Shown here: positions 36,701-44,322 of the stretch, piece after piece | Numbering within the stretch: position 1 is the first letter of the stretch | Layout of the letters: each line of letters begins with the position of its first letter | Assembly (NCBI RefSeq): GCF_003149455.1 | Contig: NZ_QFFK01000004.1 | Location: 496,001 to 560,000, forward strand | Length of the DNA stretch: 64,000 bases | Direction of reading: 5' to 3' | Source: Chitinophaga deserti | Lineage (GTDB): Bacteria > Bacteroidota > Bacteroidia > Chitinophagales > Chitinophagaceae | Made by a program: the position numbers and the translations under genes | The notes under the pieces: model-generated | What the model was told of the DNA's origin: nothing | The model's database searches: none | What the model saw: only the letters and a program-made list of their open reading frames with translations

Positions 36701-36928
36701 CTTCGCAAAGGTGAAGATGCCGCTGGTATCGGTAACGGTGGCGTAATGTTGTGTGGAATCGGCATCACTTTGGACGTACACATATACGCCAGGTATAGGG
36801 GAAGATGTTTCATCCAGCACTGTTCCCGTAACAGTTGGATTCTTCTGAGCCATCAGACTCATGGGGAATAGCCATAAGAGTAGCATGCACACGCCGCTTA
36901 GGCAGCGTATATTCTGTCTGATTTTCAT
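33719..36928 (-). CDS. susC: SusC/RagA family TonB-dependent transporter
   Basis: A 1069-residue outer-membrane transporter. Signal peptide (about 1-28), one carboxypeptidase regulatory-like domain (about 30-115), then a TonB plug with EVVVVGYGTSKKANLTGAVE and IQIRGQGAPYVLIDG, and a full barrel ending in an aromatic residue. There is no N-terminal STN (signalling) domain, although a FecR anti-sigma gene precedes it; the interaction surface for signalling is therefore not obvious. It is followed 35 bp later by SusD. Confidence 0.94.
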   Translation of the reverse strand: MKIRQNIRCLSGVCMLLLWLFPMSLMAQKNPTVTGTVLDETSSPIPGVYVYVQSDADSTQHYATVTDTSGIFTFAKLVANSRYSFRFSHMGYETHRLMNLLLKEGNNNSMMIKLAPSSDTKLNEVVVVGYGTSKKANLTGAVEVVDGKKLQNRPVSNVSQALYGTVSGVKINYGNSGFEPGAAPSIQIRGQGAPYVLIDGTAGDINTLDPNTIENITVLKDAAASAIYGARAPYGVLLITTKSGKSNQKPQVEFSANGGPTTIIRKPRMVDSYTFARAMNEMHDNQGVARLFAESTIDRIMAYINDPTLPETVPDATNPTKWSTYQLSNGNNDWIDIHYGSGMRTQENLSVRGGSKDISYYLSAGHAYEKGSLKMVDDKYRRYNLTAKLDANLASWWKISSNTRVSNIVRDRPIYNGEGGYGMIIHQIFRTHPEVFLKSPNGAYSQLSRVPQMRAGYQKLTDNTLMQRLATEIKPTKNWTINADYSIDYGTNDYDGVNLVAYEDEVDGTMVPISLTVPSYITKSKSSTNYQAVNLYTSYKLLLGMKHNLELMAGYQQESSKYDYLSGMKRGLISPEVPSITTATGDMQATDALTHWGTKGYFARLNYNYDDKYLLESNVRYDGTSKFADGKRWGFFPSVSAGWNVSRENFWQEMRPYVSNLKLRASWGMLGNQGVAAYQDLALLGVQTNLNWMINGGRPAYTTSPNLVNPYLTWESSKTSNVGVELGFLQNRLQVAFDYYQRLTFDRLGPAKALPAVLGAAVPRENNSELKTKGWDLTLTWRGKVGDEFSYSISGNVFDYLNIVSKYPNPTGILTTEYTGKRAGEIWGYETVGLIKDQKRADEINASNYQKFINGQTWRTGDVEYRDLNGDGVINSGKNTVNDHGDLKVIGNNTSRYQFGLNLTADYKNFDVSVFIQGTGKRDLWLSGNIYWGFNRWNQSSLFPHHMDYYRDEDATTYSGLGKNTEAFFPRPYSDGTQYLKNQQTQTRYLQNGAFARLKNVQVGYTIPAAVLRQIRLQRARLYFSGENIYTMSKLPVGFDPETASAGEFGDGKSMFAQAIWAFGLNVSF

Positions 36929-36962
36929 ACAATGTGTTTAGAAAATAATTGTTAATTAGGAA

Positions 36963-38285
36963 CTACTTCATAACCTGGTAACCGGCCGGTATTTCAACTG
37001 TTTTCAGTTGGTTCATTTTGCATATGATTGCGAGTATTTTCCCGGGGGCATCGCCTGTTGAGAAAGTACCTGTGAAATACTTGCCTTTAATATCGTTTTC
37101 TACATACTGAATATTGATAGAGAAGCTTTTTTCCATTTCCATGAATACCGTTTCCAGCGGCTCGTTTTCATAACTCAGCATCTTCCTGCCGACGGTAGTT
37201 TTTACCGGTTTGGCGGTTTCGCCCTGGGCCGGACTGGCGGCTGCACTGGATATCTTCACGTTTCCGCCCTGTACCTGTGCTTTCAGGCCGTTTACGGAAG
37301 TGATAATTTCGAGGATGTTATTAAGGGAATCTTTCCCGGTGAATTTGCCGGTGAAATACATTTTGCCAAGTTCGGCAGGGTTATATTCTATGTGCTGATG
37401 AAACACTGCTTCCAGCTGCTCAAAGGCTTCGGGGAGCGATACGTTGTAGAACTCCAGTCCGCTGCCGGTGCTAACCCTGCTGATGGATGCAGGTACTTTG
37501 GTGTCTTTACCCGTGCTGTTGAACGATTCATTATTAAGGGAGGCAATAATGTAGTTGGTGGAGCCGGCATTGATGATGCACTGCTTACCGGGAGAGAGTA
37601 TGGCTGGCGGGAGGTTGGCGGTGTTCTTTAAAGGTTTCACCAGCACCTTGCCTTCATACAGTCTTACATTGACTTTCCCGCCTGTTTGATCCACGATAAA
37701 CTTTGTTCCCAGTGCGGTGGTAGAGATATTCCCGGAGAGGACGGTGAAAGGCTGTGTAGCTTTGGCTACATCAAAACCGGCTTTGCCTGCAAGCAGGTGG
37801 ATGGTCCGCTGTTCACTGAAATCCGTGTTATATTGAATGGTAGCTCCCGGGTATAGCGTTACGACAGATCCGTCGTGCAGTGTCACTTCCATGACCTCGG
37901 CGGTGAGGTTTTCCATGGTGCGGGTGGAGTCGGGAGATGAGAAGGTGTTTGACCAAACCTGTCCGGGAGTGCCCCGCTGGCCGCTTAGGTATAATAAAGC
38001 GGTAACAATCAGCAGGATTCCCGCGGCAACGGAGCCCCATTTCAGGAGGGAGCGTACTATAGCGGGCTTGCGGGTGCGTCCGGCTATGCCGTGCCATATT
38101 TCCTGCTTTAACTGATCATCTGTCTGTATTGCAGGATCGCCTGCGGCAGCGCTCTCCCACTCTTCCGGGTGCAGCAGCTCCTGTACCAGATGCGGCTCTT
38201 CTTCCAGTATTTGTTCTACCAGCGCAGCTTCTTCAGCGGTACATTTGTTTGCAAGGAATTTCTTGATCAGTTCAGTTTTATCCAT
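36963..38285 (-). CDS. FecR anti-sigma factor with two DUF4974 domains
   Basis: A 440-residue membrane regulator. An N-terminal cytoplasmic segment (about 1-80) binds the sigma factor; one helix (about residues 84-102) crosses the membrane; the FecR domain follows with TMENLTAEVMEVTLHDGSVVTLYPG and TTALGTKFIVDQ. The C-terminus holds two tandem DUF4974/STN-like domains (about 275-350 and 370-440), each with the LEAVF-type start and TGKFTG / TGTFSTG strand. One copy is usual. Placed between the ECF sigma gene and SusC. Confidence 0.9.
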   Translation of the reverse strand: MDKTELIKKFLANKCTAEEAALVEQILEEEPHLVQELLHPEEWESAAAGDPAIQTDDQLKQEIWHGIAGRTRKPAIVRSLLKWGSVAAGILLIVTALLYLSGQRGTPGQVWSNTFSSPDSTRTMENLTAEVMEVTLHDGSVVTLYPGATIQYNTDFSEQRTIHLLAGKAGFDVAKATQPFTVLSGNISTTALGTKFIVDQTGGKVNVRLYEGKVLVKPLKNTANLPPAILSPGKQCIINAGSTNYIIASLNNESFNSTGKDTKVPASISRVSTGSGLEFYNVSLPEAFEQLEAVFHQHIEYNPAELGKMYFTGKFTGKDSLNNILEIITSVNGLKAQVQGGNVKISSAAASPAQGETAKPVKTTVGRKMLSYENEPLETVFMEMEKSFSINIQYVENDIKGKYFTGTFSTGDAPGKILAIICKMNQLKTVEIPAGYQVMK

Positions 38286-38342
38286 AACCCGGTATTGCTA
38301 CTTCACCTATAAGTACGCTGGGTTTGGACAAATTCCCTATCC

Positions 38343-38906
38343 TCAGGAAAAATAATTTGTTTCGGAAAGAACGGCCATGTAGATTGCGGTATGCAGGATT
38401 TTGCGGAGTTGCAGGTTGGCTTTATGTAGTTGGTTGTCAATAGTTTTAGTGGAAATACCCAGCAGGGAGGCAATTTCTTTATAGGAGTAGCCGTGGATAT
38501 GCTTCAGTTCGAAGATCTCTTTCCTGCGGGGAGGGAGAGACTGGAGGGCATTATATATGTCTCTCCGGATCTCACTGTTTTCGAGGCTGGTATCGAAATG
38601 GGCCAGTTCGGGTAAGGTTTCGGGTAGCACGAGGCGGGCGCGGGTGCGGAGTTCCTGCCGGAGCCAGTCAATGAATATCTGTTTGGATTTGCGGAATATC
38701 TGTTCGTTGAGTGAAACCTGGTCGGTAAGCTGGTGCTTGTATTTCCAGAGCTTGATGAAAACCAGCTGGGTTAAATCTTTGGCAGCGTCGTTACTACCGG
38801 TTTTCTTAGCGAGGTAGATATATACCTTCTCCCAATACATCTCAAAGACGTCATTGAAAACCTGAACATCGCCTTCCTGTAAGGCCCTGACGCTATTAAT
38901 ATCCAT
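38343..38906 (-). CDS. ECF RNA polymerase sigma factor
   Basis: A 187-residue ECF sigma factor of the Bacteroidota SusCD-linked type. Region 2: VFNDVFEMYWEKVYIYLAKKTGSNDAAKDLTQLVFIKLW; region 4: LPPRRKEIFELKHIHGYSYKEIASLLGISTKTIDNQLHKA. I chose the ATG at 38906; the longer frame begins at a GTG 18 bp upstream. It probably activates the FecR-SusC-SusD-ADPRM genes when released by the FecR protein. It also may need its own promoter: GAAAGCTA at 38942 (reverse TAGCTTTC) is the closest match. Confidence 0.9.
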   Translation of the reverse strand: MDINSVRALQEGDVQVFNDVFEMYWEKVYIYLAKKTGSNDAAKDLTQLVFIKLWKYKHQLTDQVSLNEQIFRKSKQIFIDWLRQELRTRARLVLPETLPELAHFDTSLENSEIRRDIYNALQSLPPRRKEIFELKHIHGYSYKEIASLLGISTKTIDNQLHKANLQLRKILHTAIYMAVLSETNYFS

Positions 38907-39182
38907 ATTAACCGTGTTGGTCACAAGTTGGTGTTAATTGTGAAAGCTAATAACTACCTGCTGTCATGAAATGTTGAACCTTGCTTAATGCGTTGAATGC
39001 TACTATCAGTCTATACATCAGATTTTGGTGTAAATCCGGTACGGGAATGTTAATCTTTCGTTTCTTGCCAGTATATGCAGGTATTCAAAAGTAGGTAATT
39101 AGCTGATAAAATTATTCATTAAAACCATATTTGCAGAATATACGGAGCCTGATAACCATTTGGTAACGTTGTTGCGGGCCCG

Positions 39183-39214
39183 TTTCAGGATAAGGAAGCG
39201 GATGCTTATATTTG
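39183..39214 (+). promoter_or_regulatory. Promoter TTTC-N20-TATATTTG for the VOC gene
   Basis: TTTC (39183-39186) and TATATTTG (39207-39214) at 20 bp spacing. The predicted transcription start about 18 bp before the ATG at 39239 argues against the ATG at 39212, which lies inside the box. Confidence 0.7.
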
Positions 39215-39238
39215 ATGGTAACAGATAAATTGCACGTT

Positions 39239-39601
39239 ATGGAACACAAAGCCCTTTCTATCCGGCCATTTATTGGCGCCAGGGATTACGATATCTCCAG
39301 GAGCTTTTACCGGGACCTCGGTTTTCAGGAAACCATCCTTACCCCGAAGATGTGCCTGTTCACCAGCGGAAAATTAGCTTTCTACCTGCAGGATGCTTAT
39401 GTAAAGGATTGGGTGGATAATACCATGGTGTTTATGGAAGTGAAGGATGTGCGGGAGTTTTATAGTGAACTGCTGGGCCTGAACCTAAACGTTAAGTATG
39501 AAGGGGTACGGTTAGTTCCCATCCGGGAAGAGAACTGGGGAAGGGAATGCTTCCTGCACGACCCATCCGGGGTGCTGTGGCATATCGGGGAGTTTTCCTG
39601 A
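39239..39601 (+). CDS. VOC (glyoxalase/bleomycin resistance-like) protein
   Basis: A 120-residue protein of the vicinal oxygen chelate fold, one betaalphabetabetabeta pair: IRPFIGARDYDISRSFYRDLGF, CLFTSGKLAFYLQDAY, VFMEVKDVREFYSELLGL, and HDPSGVLWHIGEF at the end. This short form is close to the bleomycin-resistance-like group without clear catalytic metal ligands. I chose the ATG at 39239 because the -7 box lies over the earlier in-frame ATG at 39212. It ends 2 bp before the convergent pseudouridine-synthase-like gene. Confidence 0.82.
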   Translation: MEHKALSIRPFIGARDYDISRSFYRDLGFQETILTPKMCLFTSGKLAFYLQDAYVKDWVDNTMVFMEVKDVREFYSELLGLNLNVKYEGVRLVPIREENWGRECFLHDPSGVLWHIGEFS

Positions 39602-39603
39602 GG

Positions 39604-40416
39604 CTACGCACTCAGCATGTAATCCAGTATAGGTGCGCACTTTTCCTTACAGGGTTTGTAATAAGCGCCATGCTTCCAGGTGGCCGATTTGGGAGATAGT
39701 CCCCACCAGAATTCCGCTAAAGCCAAAGGTTCCATACCATGGCGGAAGGCATGTTGCAGCAGTTTAGGTCCTGCACACTCCCCTGCTCCGGCCGGCGGCT
39801 GTTTATAGCCATGCGCTGTGAAGATATCGATCAGATTCTTATAACGCCCGGCCCTGTTACTGAAATTATAATGCTCCATGAGCTTACGCTGCAACTGCGT
39901 GGAATGTGCTTTGCGCAGTTCCTTTAATTGTGATATCTCCGCTTCGTGTTTAAGGGCATCTTCCTGTTCGAGGGTGGTAATCTCTGCATTTATTGCTGAT
40001 AAACGGAGCATACCGGTATTGAGGAAGCCACCGTCTTTCAGGCTGTCGAATACCGGTGCAACAAACTTATTATGATGGTTGCCATTGGCCAGTTTACCGG
40101 AAAAGGCAGACAGGTAGCCCAAAGTTCCGTCTTCCGTACGCACTACCAGCACACCGAACATCTTCCCGATTACCGTACCGCTGCCATCATTGTCTAAACC
40201 GAAATTGTGTTTCCACTCATTCTGCACGGTAAGGTGTTCCTGTAACGAAGCAATGGCGATTTCGCAGAGGGGGTGAATTTCATCATCAGGGTTAAAGACG
40301 ATACCTGCAGCCATAGCACCAGCTGCTTCCTGATCCTCAAATGGGCAGAAAGCGGAGTTTGTTAATTGAACCTGGTCAGTAATGGTTTGATGGCTATCGT
40401 CACCGGGAACGGTCAT
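39604..40416 (-). CDS. Stand-alone N-terminal domain of Bacteroidota RluA, catalytic domain missing
   Basis: A 270-residue protein that matches the N-terminal extension of the long Bacteroidota RluA-type pseudouridine synthases (about 550 residues). Recognisable blocks: HNFGLDNDGSGTVIGKMFGVLVV, LGYLSAFSGKLANGNHHNKFV, PPVFDSL-type, GAGECAGPKLLQHAFRHG, LALAEFWWGLSPK, and a Cys pair (CKEKCAPILDYML). The frame stops exactly where the catalytic pseudouridine synthase domain would begin; the coiled coil is also shortened. Downstream is the VOC gene on the other strand. I chose the ATG at 40416 (GTG at 40422). It is either a natural single-domain protein or a truncated remnant. Confidence 0.75.
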   Translation of the reverse strand: MTVPGDDSHQTITDQVQLTNSAFCPFEDQEAAGAMAAGIVFNPDDEIHPLCEIAIASLQEHLTVQNEWKHNFGLDNDGSGTVIGKMFGVLVVRTEDGTLGYLSAFSGKLANGNHHNKFVAPVFDSLKDGGFLNTGMLRLSAINAEITTLEQEDALKHEAEISQLKELRKAHSTQLQRKLMEHYNFSNRAGRYKNLIDIFTAHGYKQPPAGAGECAGPKLLQHAFRHGMEPLALAEFWWGLSPKSATWKHGAYYKPCKEKCAPILDYMLSA

Positions 40417-40435
40417 ATACACGCTTATAAAGGCG

Positions 40436-40443
40436 CAAAGTTA
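40436..40443 (-). promoter_or_regulatory. -7 box TAACTTTG before the RluA-N gene
   Basis: Exact TAnnTTTG match on the minus strand, at 20 bp from the ATG at 40416. It lies in the gap to the GNAT gene; no -33 match. Confidence 0.45.
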
Positions 40444-40450
40444 CGGGATT

Positions 40451-40909
40451 TTAACTTCCTGCGGGGTAACGCCGGGCCCAGTCGGAGTACGTGAGTTCGA
40501 ATTTACTTTCCCCGTTGGCGTAGCTGCCTGCGGGCGACCAGCCCTGGAGGGTATAGAACCGTTCTGCCCGGGTATTGGGAGCGGTTCCCAGCACCAGCGT
40601 GCTTTGCGTTTGCCCGAAATACCATTCCAGCATCAGCCGGTGCAGCTCCTTTCCAATTCCCTTTTCGGCAAAAGCCGGGTCTACGAATAAGGCCCATACG
40701 CTATTCTCCTGCAGGTCTACAATGGAAAAGCCTACCACCTGTCCATCAGCCTCACATACCCAGCCCTTCCCTTTTTCGGTGATATAATACGCCACATCTT
40801 TATCCGGAACCAGATCGGGGTTGCTAAGGGTGTTCTCTTTTACCAGGTGCCTCACCACCTGCATCTGTTTAATATCCGTGAGTGCTGCAGTTCTGAAGTT
40901 TGTTTGCAT
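40451..40909 (-). CDS. GNAT family N-acetyltransferase
   Basis: A 152-residue acetyltransferase. The fold is shown by GWVCEADGQVVGFSIVDLQ, VWALFVDPAFAEKGIGKELHRLML (acetyl-CoA P-loop, Q/R-x-x-G-x-G/A type, here EKGIGK) and LVLGTAPNTRAERFYTLQGW. I chose the ATG at 40909; ten codons of the longer frame do not fit. Substrate unknown. Confidence 0.88.
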   Translation of the reverse strand: MQTNFRTAALTDIKQMQVVRHLVKENTLSNPDLVPDKDVAYYITEKGKGWVCEADGQVVGFSIVDLQENSVWALFVDPAFAEKGIGKELHRLMLEWYFGQTQSTLVLGTAPNTRAERFYTLQGWSPAGSYANGESKFELTYSDWARRYPAGS

Positions 40910-41063
40910 AAGTTGATTGGGGTTGCCCCTAAGATACATAGTTTCACGGGGAGTGGCATAGAAGGGCGAATATTCAGTTATTTTTTATATATTCAGTTAG
41001 CAAAATGAAGAGAATGCATATACTATAAGTGAAATTTGATAACCTCAAAAGTATTTCCCGGCT

Positions 41064-42740
41064 ATGAAAAGAATTCTACTGATTACCTTTTTATCAGCAG
41101 CCACTCCTGCCGCATTTGCGCAGCGTTCCATCCAGGTTTCATTAGGTGGCGGCATTAATAACACCACTTCTACTTTAAAAGACAAAAACTTCCTTGGCAA
41201 TGGCGCAGCTGTACAGGCGGATGTGTTTATCCCCTTTTTAAGTAAAAACAATAGCAGGGTTGAACTCGGTGTTATTGCCGGAGGCGGTTTTATTACCTCC
41301 CGCAACCTGATGCCGGATATTGCCAGTCAGCAGGCGCTGTATAAACTGCATAGCGGCAGTTTGAATATTACCAACACCCGTAGTGGAAAATCAGGCGCTA
41401 CAGGCTGCATAGGGTTTGCCGGATTACAGGCCAATTTCAGCATGGGCCCGGTTACTTTGTCGCCCTCCTTCAGTGGCGGCTATTTTGCTTTAAAACAGGG
41501 TGGATTTACGCAGCAGGCAGTATTAGAATTGAACGACGGATCGAAGCAGACCATTTCACTGTGGGACATGGCGGAAGAAAAACAGACCGGTTTCGTAATG
41601 ATCCCCCGGTTAAAGGTCAGCCATCGTATCACCCGTTCCTTCAGCGTGTATGCTTCGGCAGCTTATAACACCGGTGGTGAGGTTAATTCCGTACAAAGGA
41701 GATTGAAACCGCAGGGCGGGTTTAAAGAGGATAACACTTATGAACCCGGCCAACTGATTTCCGGAAAACCGGTTGATCAGTCCGAAGCCACGCATTACCG
41801 CGCAGTCACTTTTACGGCAGGGGTAAGTTTGCTTGTAAACGGGAAAACGAAGCGCCCCAGAGGGAAAGTGACGAAGCCCGGTGGTAATGGACTGGCTGTA
41901 TCAGATTCTACAAAGAACCCGCTATATAATGAAGGGGGCCATTCAGCTGTTAATCCCCTGGCCGGAATGGCAAAGCCCGGCAATCCCATTGGCGGTATTA
42001 TCGTGAAAGGCGGCAAGAACCCAGGCGGTAACCTCCTGGTGGTAACGAGTAACGATAATGGCCGGATTGAGCTTAAAGGCCTCGAAGCAGGAGATTACTT
42101 ATTTACAATAACTGCACCTGATAGTCCTCAGGGTGAAATGGCACGACCCGGCAATCCCATTGGCGGAATTATCGTGAAAGGCGGAAAGAACCCCGGCGGC
42201 AACCTCATCACAGTAGCCGGTAATGGTAACGGACAGGTTGAATTCAAAGGCCTCGAAGCGGGAGATTATGCCTTTACATTAACAGCGCCCGATGCTCCAC
42301 AGGGGAAAACTTCAGAAATGGCGCGGCCCGGGAATCCCATTGGCGGAATCATCGTAAAAGGCGGCAAGAACCCCGGTGGCAACCTCATGGTGGTGACCAG
42401 CAACGATAAAGGTGAATTTGAATTCAAAGGCTTAGCCGCAGGCGAATACCAGTTTACCCTTACTGCCCCGCAAGAGAAAAGCAGCGGGCAGGGTGTAAAA
42501 CGCGGCGCTTCTGAAATGGCGCGTCCCGGCAATCCCATAGGAGGCATTATCGTAAAAGGCGGTAAGAACCCCGGTGGCGGCATGACGAACCTGGGCGTTA
42601 CGGGCGATGGTGTAATTCGCTTTGAAGTGCTGGAGGCAGGTGATTATAAATTCCAGATACAGGCACCCGGTAATAGTTCGCAACCCCGGACTGAGTATGA
42701 AAGATCCGGGTTGAAGGATGTTCTTAAAACGAATGTTTAA
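41064..42740 (+). CDS. Exported beta-barrel protein with four near-identical C-terminal repeats
   Basis: A 558-residue protein with signal peptide (AAFAQ, cut near residue 20). Residues 21-260 look like an outer-membrane beta-barrel domain of 8 or so strands (alternating Gly, aromatic and Ser residues). Residues 302-536 are four repeats of about 57-66 residues, beginning with MARPGNPIGGIIVKGGKNP and ending with GLEAGDYxFTLTAP. They resemble carboxypeptidase regulatory-like or prealbumin-like modules. I know no function. A long terminator follows. Confidence 0.75.
   Translation: MKRILLITFLSAATPAAFAQRSIQVSLGGGINNTTSTLKDKNFLGNGAAVQADVFIPFLSKNNSRVELGVIAGGGFITSRNLMPDIASQQALYKLHSGSLNITNTRSGKSGATGCIGFAGLQANFSMGPVTLSPSFSGGYFALKQGGFTQQAVLELNDGSKQTISLWDMAEEKQTGFVMIPRLKVSHRITRSFSVYASAAYNTGGEVNSVQRRLKPQGGFKEDNTYEPGQLISGKPVDQSEATHYRAVTFTAGVSLLVNGKTKRPRGKVTKPGGNGLAVSDSTKNPLYNEGGHSAVNPLAGMAKPGNPIGGIIVKGGKNPGGNLLVVTSNDNGRIELKGLEAGDYLFTITAPDSPQGEMARPGNPIGGIIVKGGKNPGGNLITVAGNGNGQVEFKGLEAGDYAFTLTAPDAPQGKTSEMARPGNPIGGIIVKGGKNPGGNLMVVTSNDKGEFEFKGLAAGEYQFTLTAPQEKSSGQGVKRGASEMARPGNPIGGIIVKGGKNPGGGMTNLGVTGDGVIRFEVLEAGDYKFQIQAPGNSSQPRTEYERSGLKDVLKTNV
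41967..42671 (+). repeat. Four coding tandem repeats
   Basis: Starts at residues 302, 359, 419 and 485 (spacings 57, 60, 66). The 17-residue core GNPIGGIIVKGGKNPGG is identical in all four; what follows varies. At DNA level the repeats differ by many third-position changes, so they are not recent duplicates, and the amino-acid motif is under strong selection. Confidence 0.9.
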
Positions 42741-42782
42741 AAAACTGTAATAGTTCCTGCATAATCAGCTTGCGGGATTCCC

Positions 42783-42822
42783 AATAACAGAAAGGCCTTC
42801 TTACGAAGGCCTTTCTGTTATT
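42783..42822. terminator. Bidirectional terminator hairpin, 18-bp stem
   Basis: AATAACAGAAAGGCCTTC and its exact reverse complement around TTAC. It lies between the convergent repeat-protein and cytochrome genes. Confidence 0.85.
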
Positions 42823-42841
42823 GCAGGATTGTAATTTTCTG

Positions 42842-43417
42842 CTAAAAATGCTGCGGTACCGGGGGGAAGTTCTTAACGGGTTTTGTTTGTTTCAGGTAAC
42901 TGAATATGGCGTTGAGATCTTCATCAGTCATTTGCGTATAGTTTGTCCAGGGCATTGGCGGTAGCAGCGTGCGGCCTTTTTCAGCACCTTTCAGTTTACC
43001 ATGGCGCATGGCGGTTTTAAAATTCTCAGGAGTCCAGTTGCCGATGCCGCTTACATCGCTGGTGATATTTAAAGCGAAACTGATACCCCATGGCCCTGCG
43101 GCGGCTGTCATATCTTCATTGAACTGCGCAATGCCTTTTTTAGCCAGCGCTGTGTCAAAGGCCGCAAGGGGGCGGCTGGAAGGGTAGCCGGAAAGCTGTG
43201 TCTCCGGAATTACTTCAGGCCCCATTTTACCCATCCGTTTGGGAGAATGACAATCATTACACCCCCCGATGGTTACCAGATATGCTCCCCGATTTACCAG
43301 GGCGGCGGAATCTGAAGCCGTGCTGCCGGGGGGATCGTTATTTACTGAATTGCAGGAAAAAAGCAACGCCATTAAAGAGCAGGCTGCAAATGCTGAAGTA
43401 GGGATTAATTTATTCAT
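42842..43417 (-). CDS. Single-haem c-type cytochrome lipoprotein
   Basis: A 191-residue exported protein. Lipobox LMALLFSCNS, then one haem site CNDCH (GAYLVTIGGCNDCHSP) and a typical cytochrome c C-terminal PWTNYTQMTDEDLNAIFSYLKQ segment. The methionine ligand is probably the one in LLPPMPW. I chose the ATG at 43417; a -7 box (43443-43450) is 19-20 bp upstream. It resembles small diheme-like c cytochromes of Bacteroidota with only one CxxCH. Electron partner unknown. Confidence 0.87.
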   Translation of the reverse strand: MNKLIPTSAFAACSLMALLFSCNSVNNDPPGSTASDSAALVNRGAYLVTIGGCNDCHSPKRMGKMGPEVIPETQLSGYPSSRPLAAFDTALAKKGIAQFNEDMTAAAGPWGISFALNITSDVSGIGNWTPENFKTAMRHGKLKGAEKGRTLLPPMPWTNYTQMTDEDLNAIFSYLKQTKPVKNFPPVPQHF

Positions 43418-43442
43418 AATTGTTTCCACGTTAGTTGACATG

Positions 43443-43450
43443 CAAAATTA
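43443..43450 (-). promoter_or_regulatory. -7 box TAATTTTG for the cytochrome gene
   Basis: Exact TAnnTTTG match on the minus strand, about 19 bp of leader to the ATG at 43417. Confidence 0.5.
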
Positions 43451-43542
43451 TTCCATGGCATCCTGAGCTGCAGGTGGAGGATGACGGAGTCGTAAGTTGT
43501 AGCGCGCCAACCGTGGAAATCTGTGTTTAAATGGAAACGGCT

Positions 43543-44322
43543 CTATTTGCCAATCCAGTCTTTGAATTCGGATACCTTATCCCTGCTCACGATGGAATCT
43601 TTGTCAAAAGCAGGAACGAGATCGAGGTGCAGCCTGTTTCCCGGGAAGTTCTCTATTGTTTTGACGGATTTTATGGATACCAGTGAAGAGCGGTTGATCC
43701 TAAAAAAATCAGCGGGCTCCAGCATCTCTTCCTGCAGTTCTTCCAGGGTATAATCAGTTATATACTTACCGTTTGCGAAGGTTTTGAAAAAGGTAATCCT
43801 GCCTTCCCGAAAGAAATAAGCGATTTCTTCCGTTTGTATGCTCACCAGCTTATTCCCGGATTTTACCAGGAAGCGTTTACGGTATTGATGCTTGTCAAGA
43901 CTTTCCCGAAGGTCGTTTAATAACTGCTTAACATTCACAGCAGGGGCGGTTTGGCGGGCGTAATGCGCCTGAATGGTTTTGTGCTTGTTTAATGCCTGAG
44001 CCAGTCTTTCGGGTTCTATGGGCTTCAGCAGATAGTCTACACTATTTACTTCGAACGCACGCAGCATATACTGATCGTACGAAGTGGTAAAAATAACCGG
44101 ACTGTTTACTGTGACCTGGTTGAAGATTTCAAAGCACTGCCCGTCTGCCAGCTCAATATCCATAAATATCAATTCCGGTGCCTGATGCTCCTTTAGCCAA
44201 TGTACACTTTCTGCAATACTCCGGAGCGTTGCAACAATCTCAATGCTATTGTCTGTTCCGGCAATCATTTTTATCAGCCTTTTAATGGCAAGATTTTCAT
44301 CTTCAATGATAATTACTTTCAT
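43543..44322 (-). CDS. LytR/AlgR-type response regulator
   Basis: A 259-residue regulator: receiver domain with DEN near the start, phosphorylated Asp in IFMDIELADG, Thr in FTTSYDQY and Lys in LLKPIEP; then a LytTR domain (FLVKSGNKLVSIQTEEIAYFFREG, EEMLEPADFFRINRSSLVSIKSV, LVPAFDKDSIVSRDKVSEFKDWI). It overlaps the sensor kinase gene by 20 bp, so the two form an operon and a pair. No target gene is identified. Confidence 0.95.
   Translation of the reverse strand: MKVIIIEDENLAIKRLIKMIAGTDNSIEIVATLRSIAESVHWLKEHQAPELIFMDIELADGQCFEIFNQVTVNSPVIFTTSYDQYMLRAFEVNSVDYLLKPIEPERLAQALNKHKTIQAHYARQTAPAVNVKQLLNDLRESLDKHQYRKRFLVKSGNKLVSIQTEEIAYFFREGRITFFKTFANGKYITDYTLEELQEEMLEPADFFRINRSSLVSIKSVKTIENFPGNRLHLDLVPAFDKDSIVSRDKVSEFKDWIGK

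Noticed and set aside
30983..38906. A classical polysaccharide utilisation locus
   Set aside because: SusC and SusD are present but there is no glycoside hydrolase or lyase; the only enzyme is a phosphoesterase.
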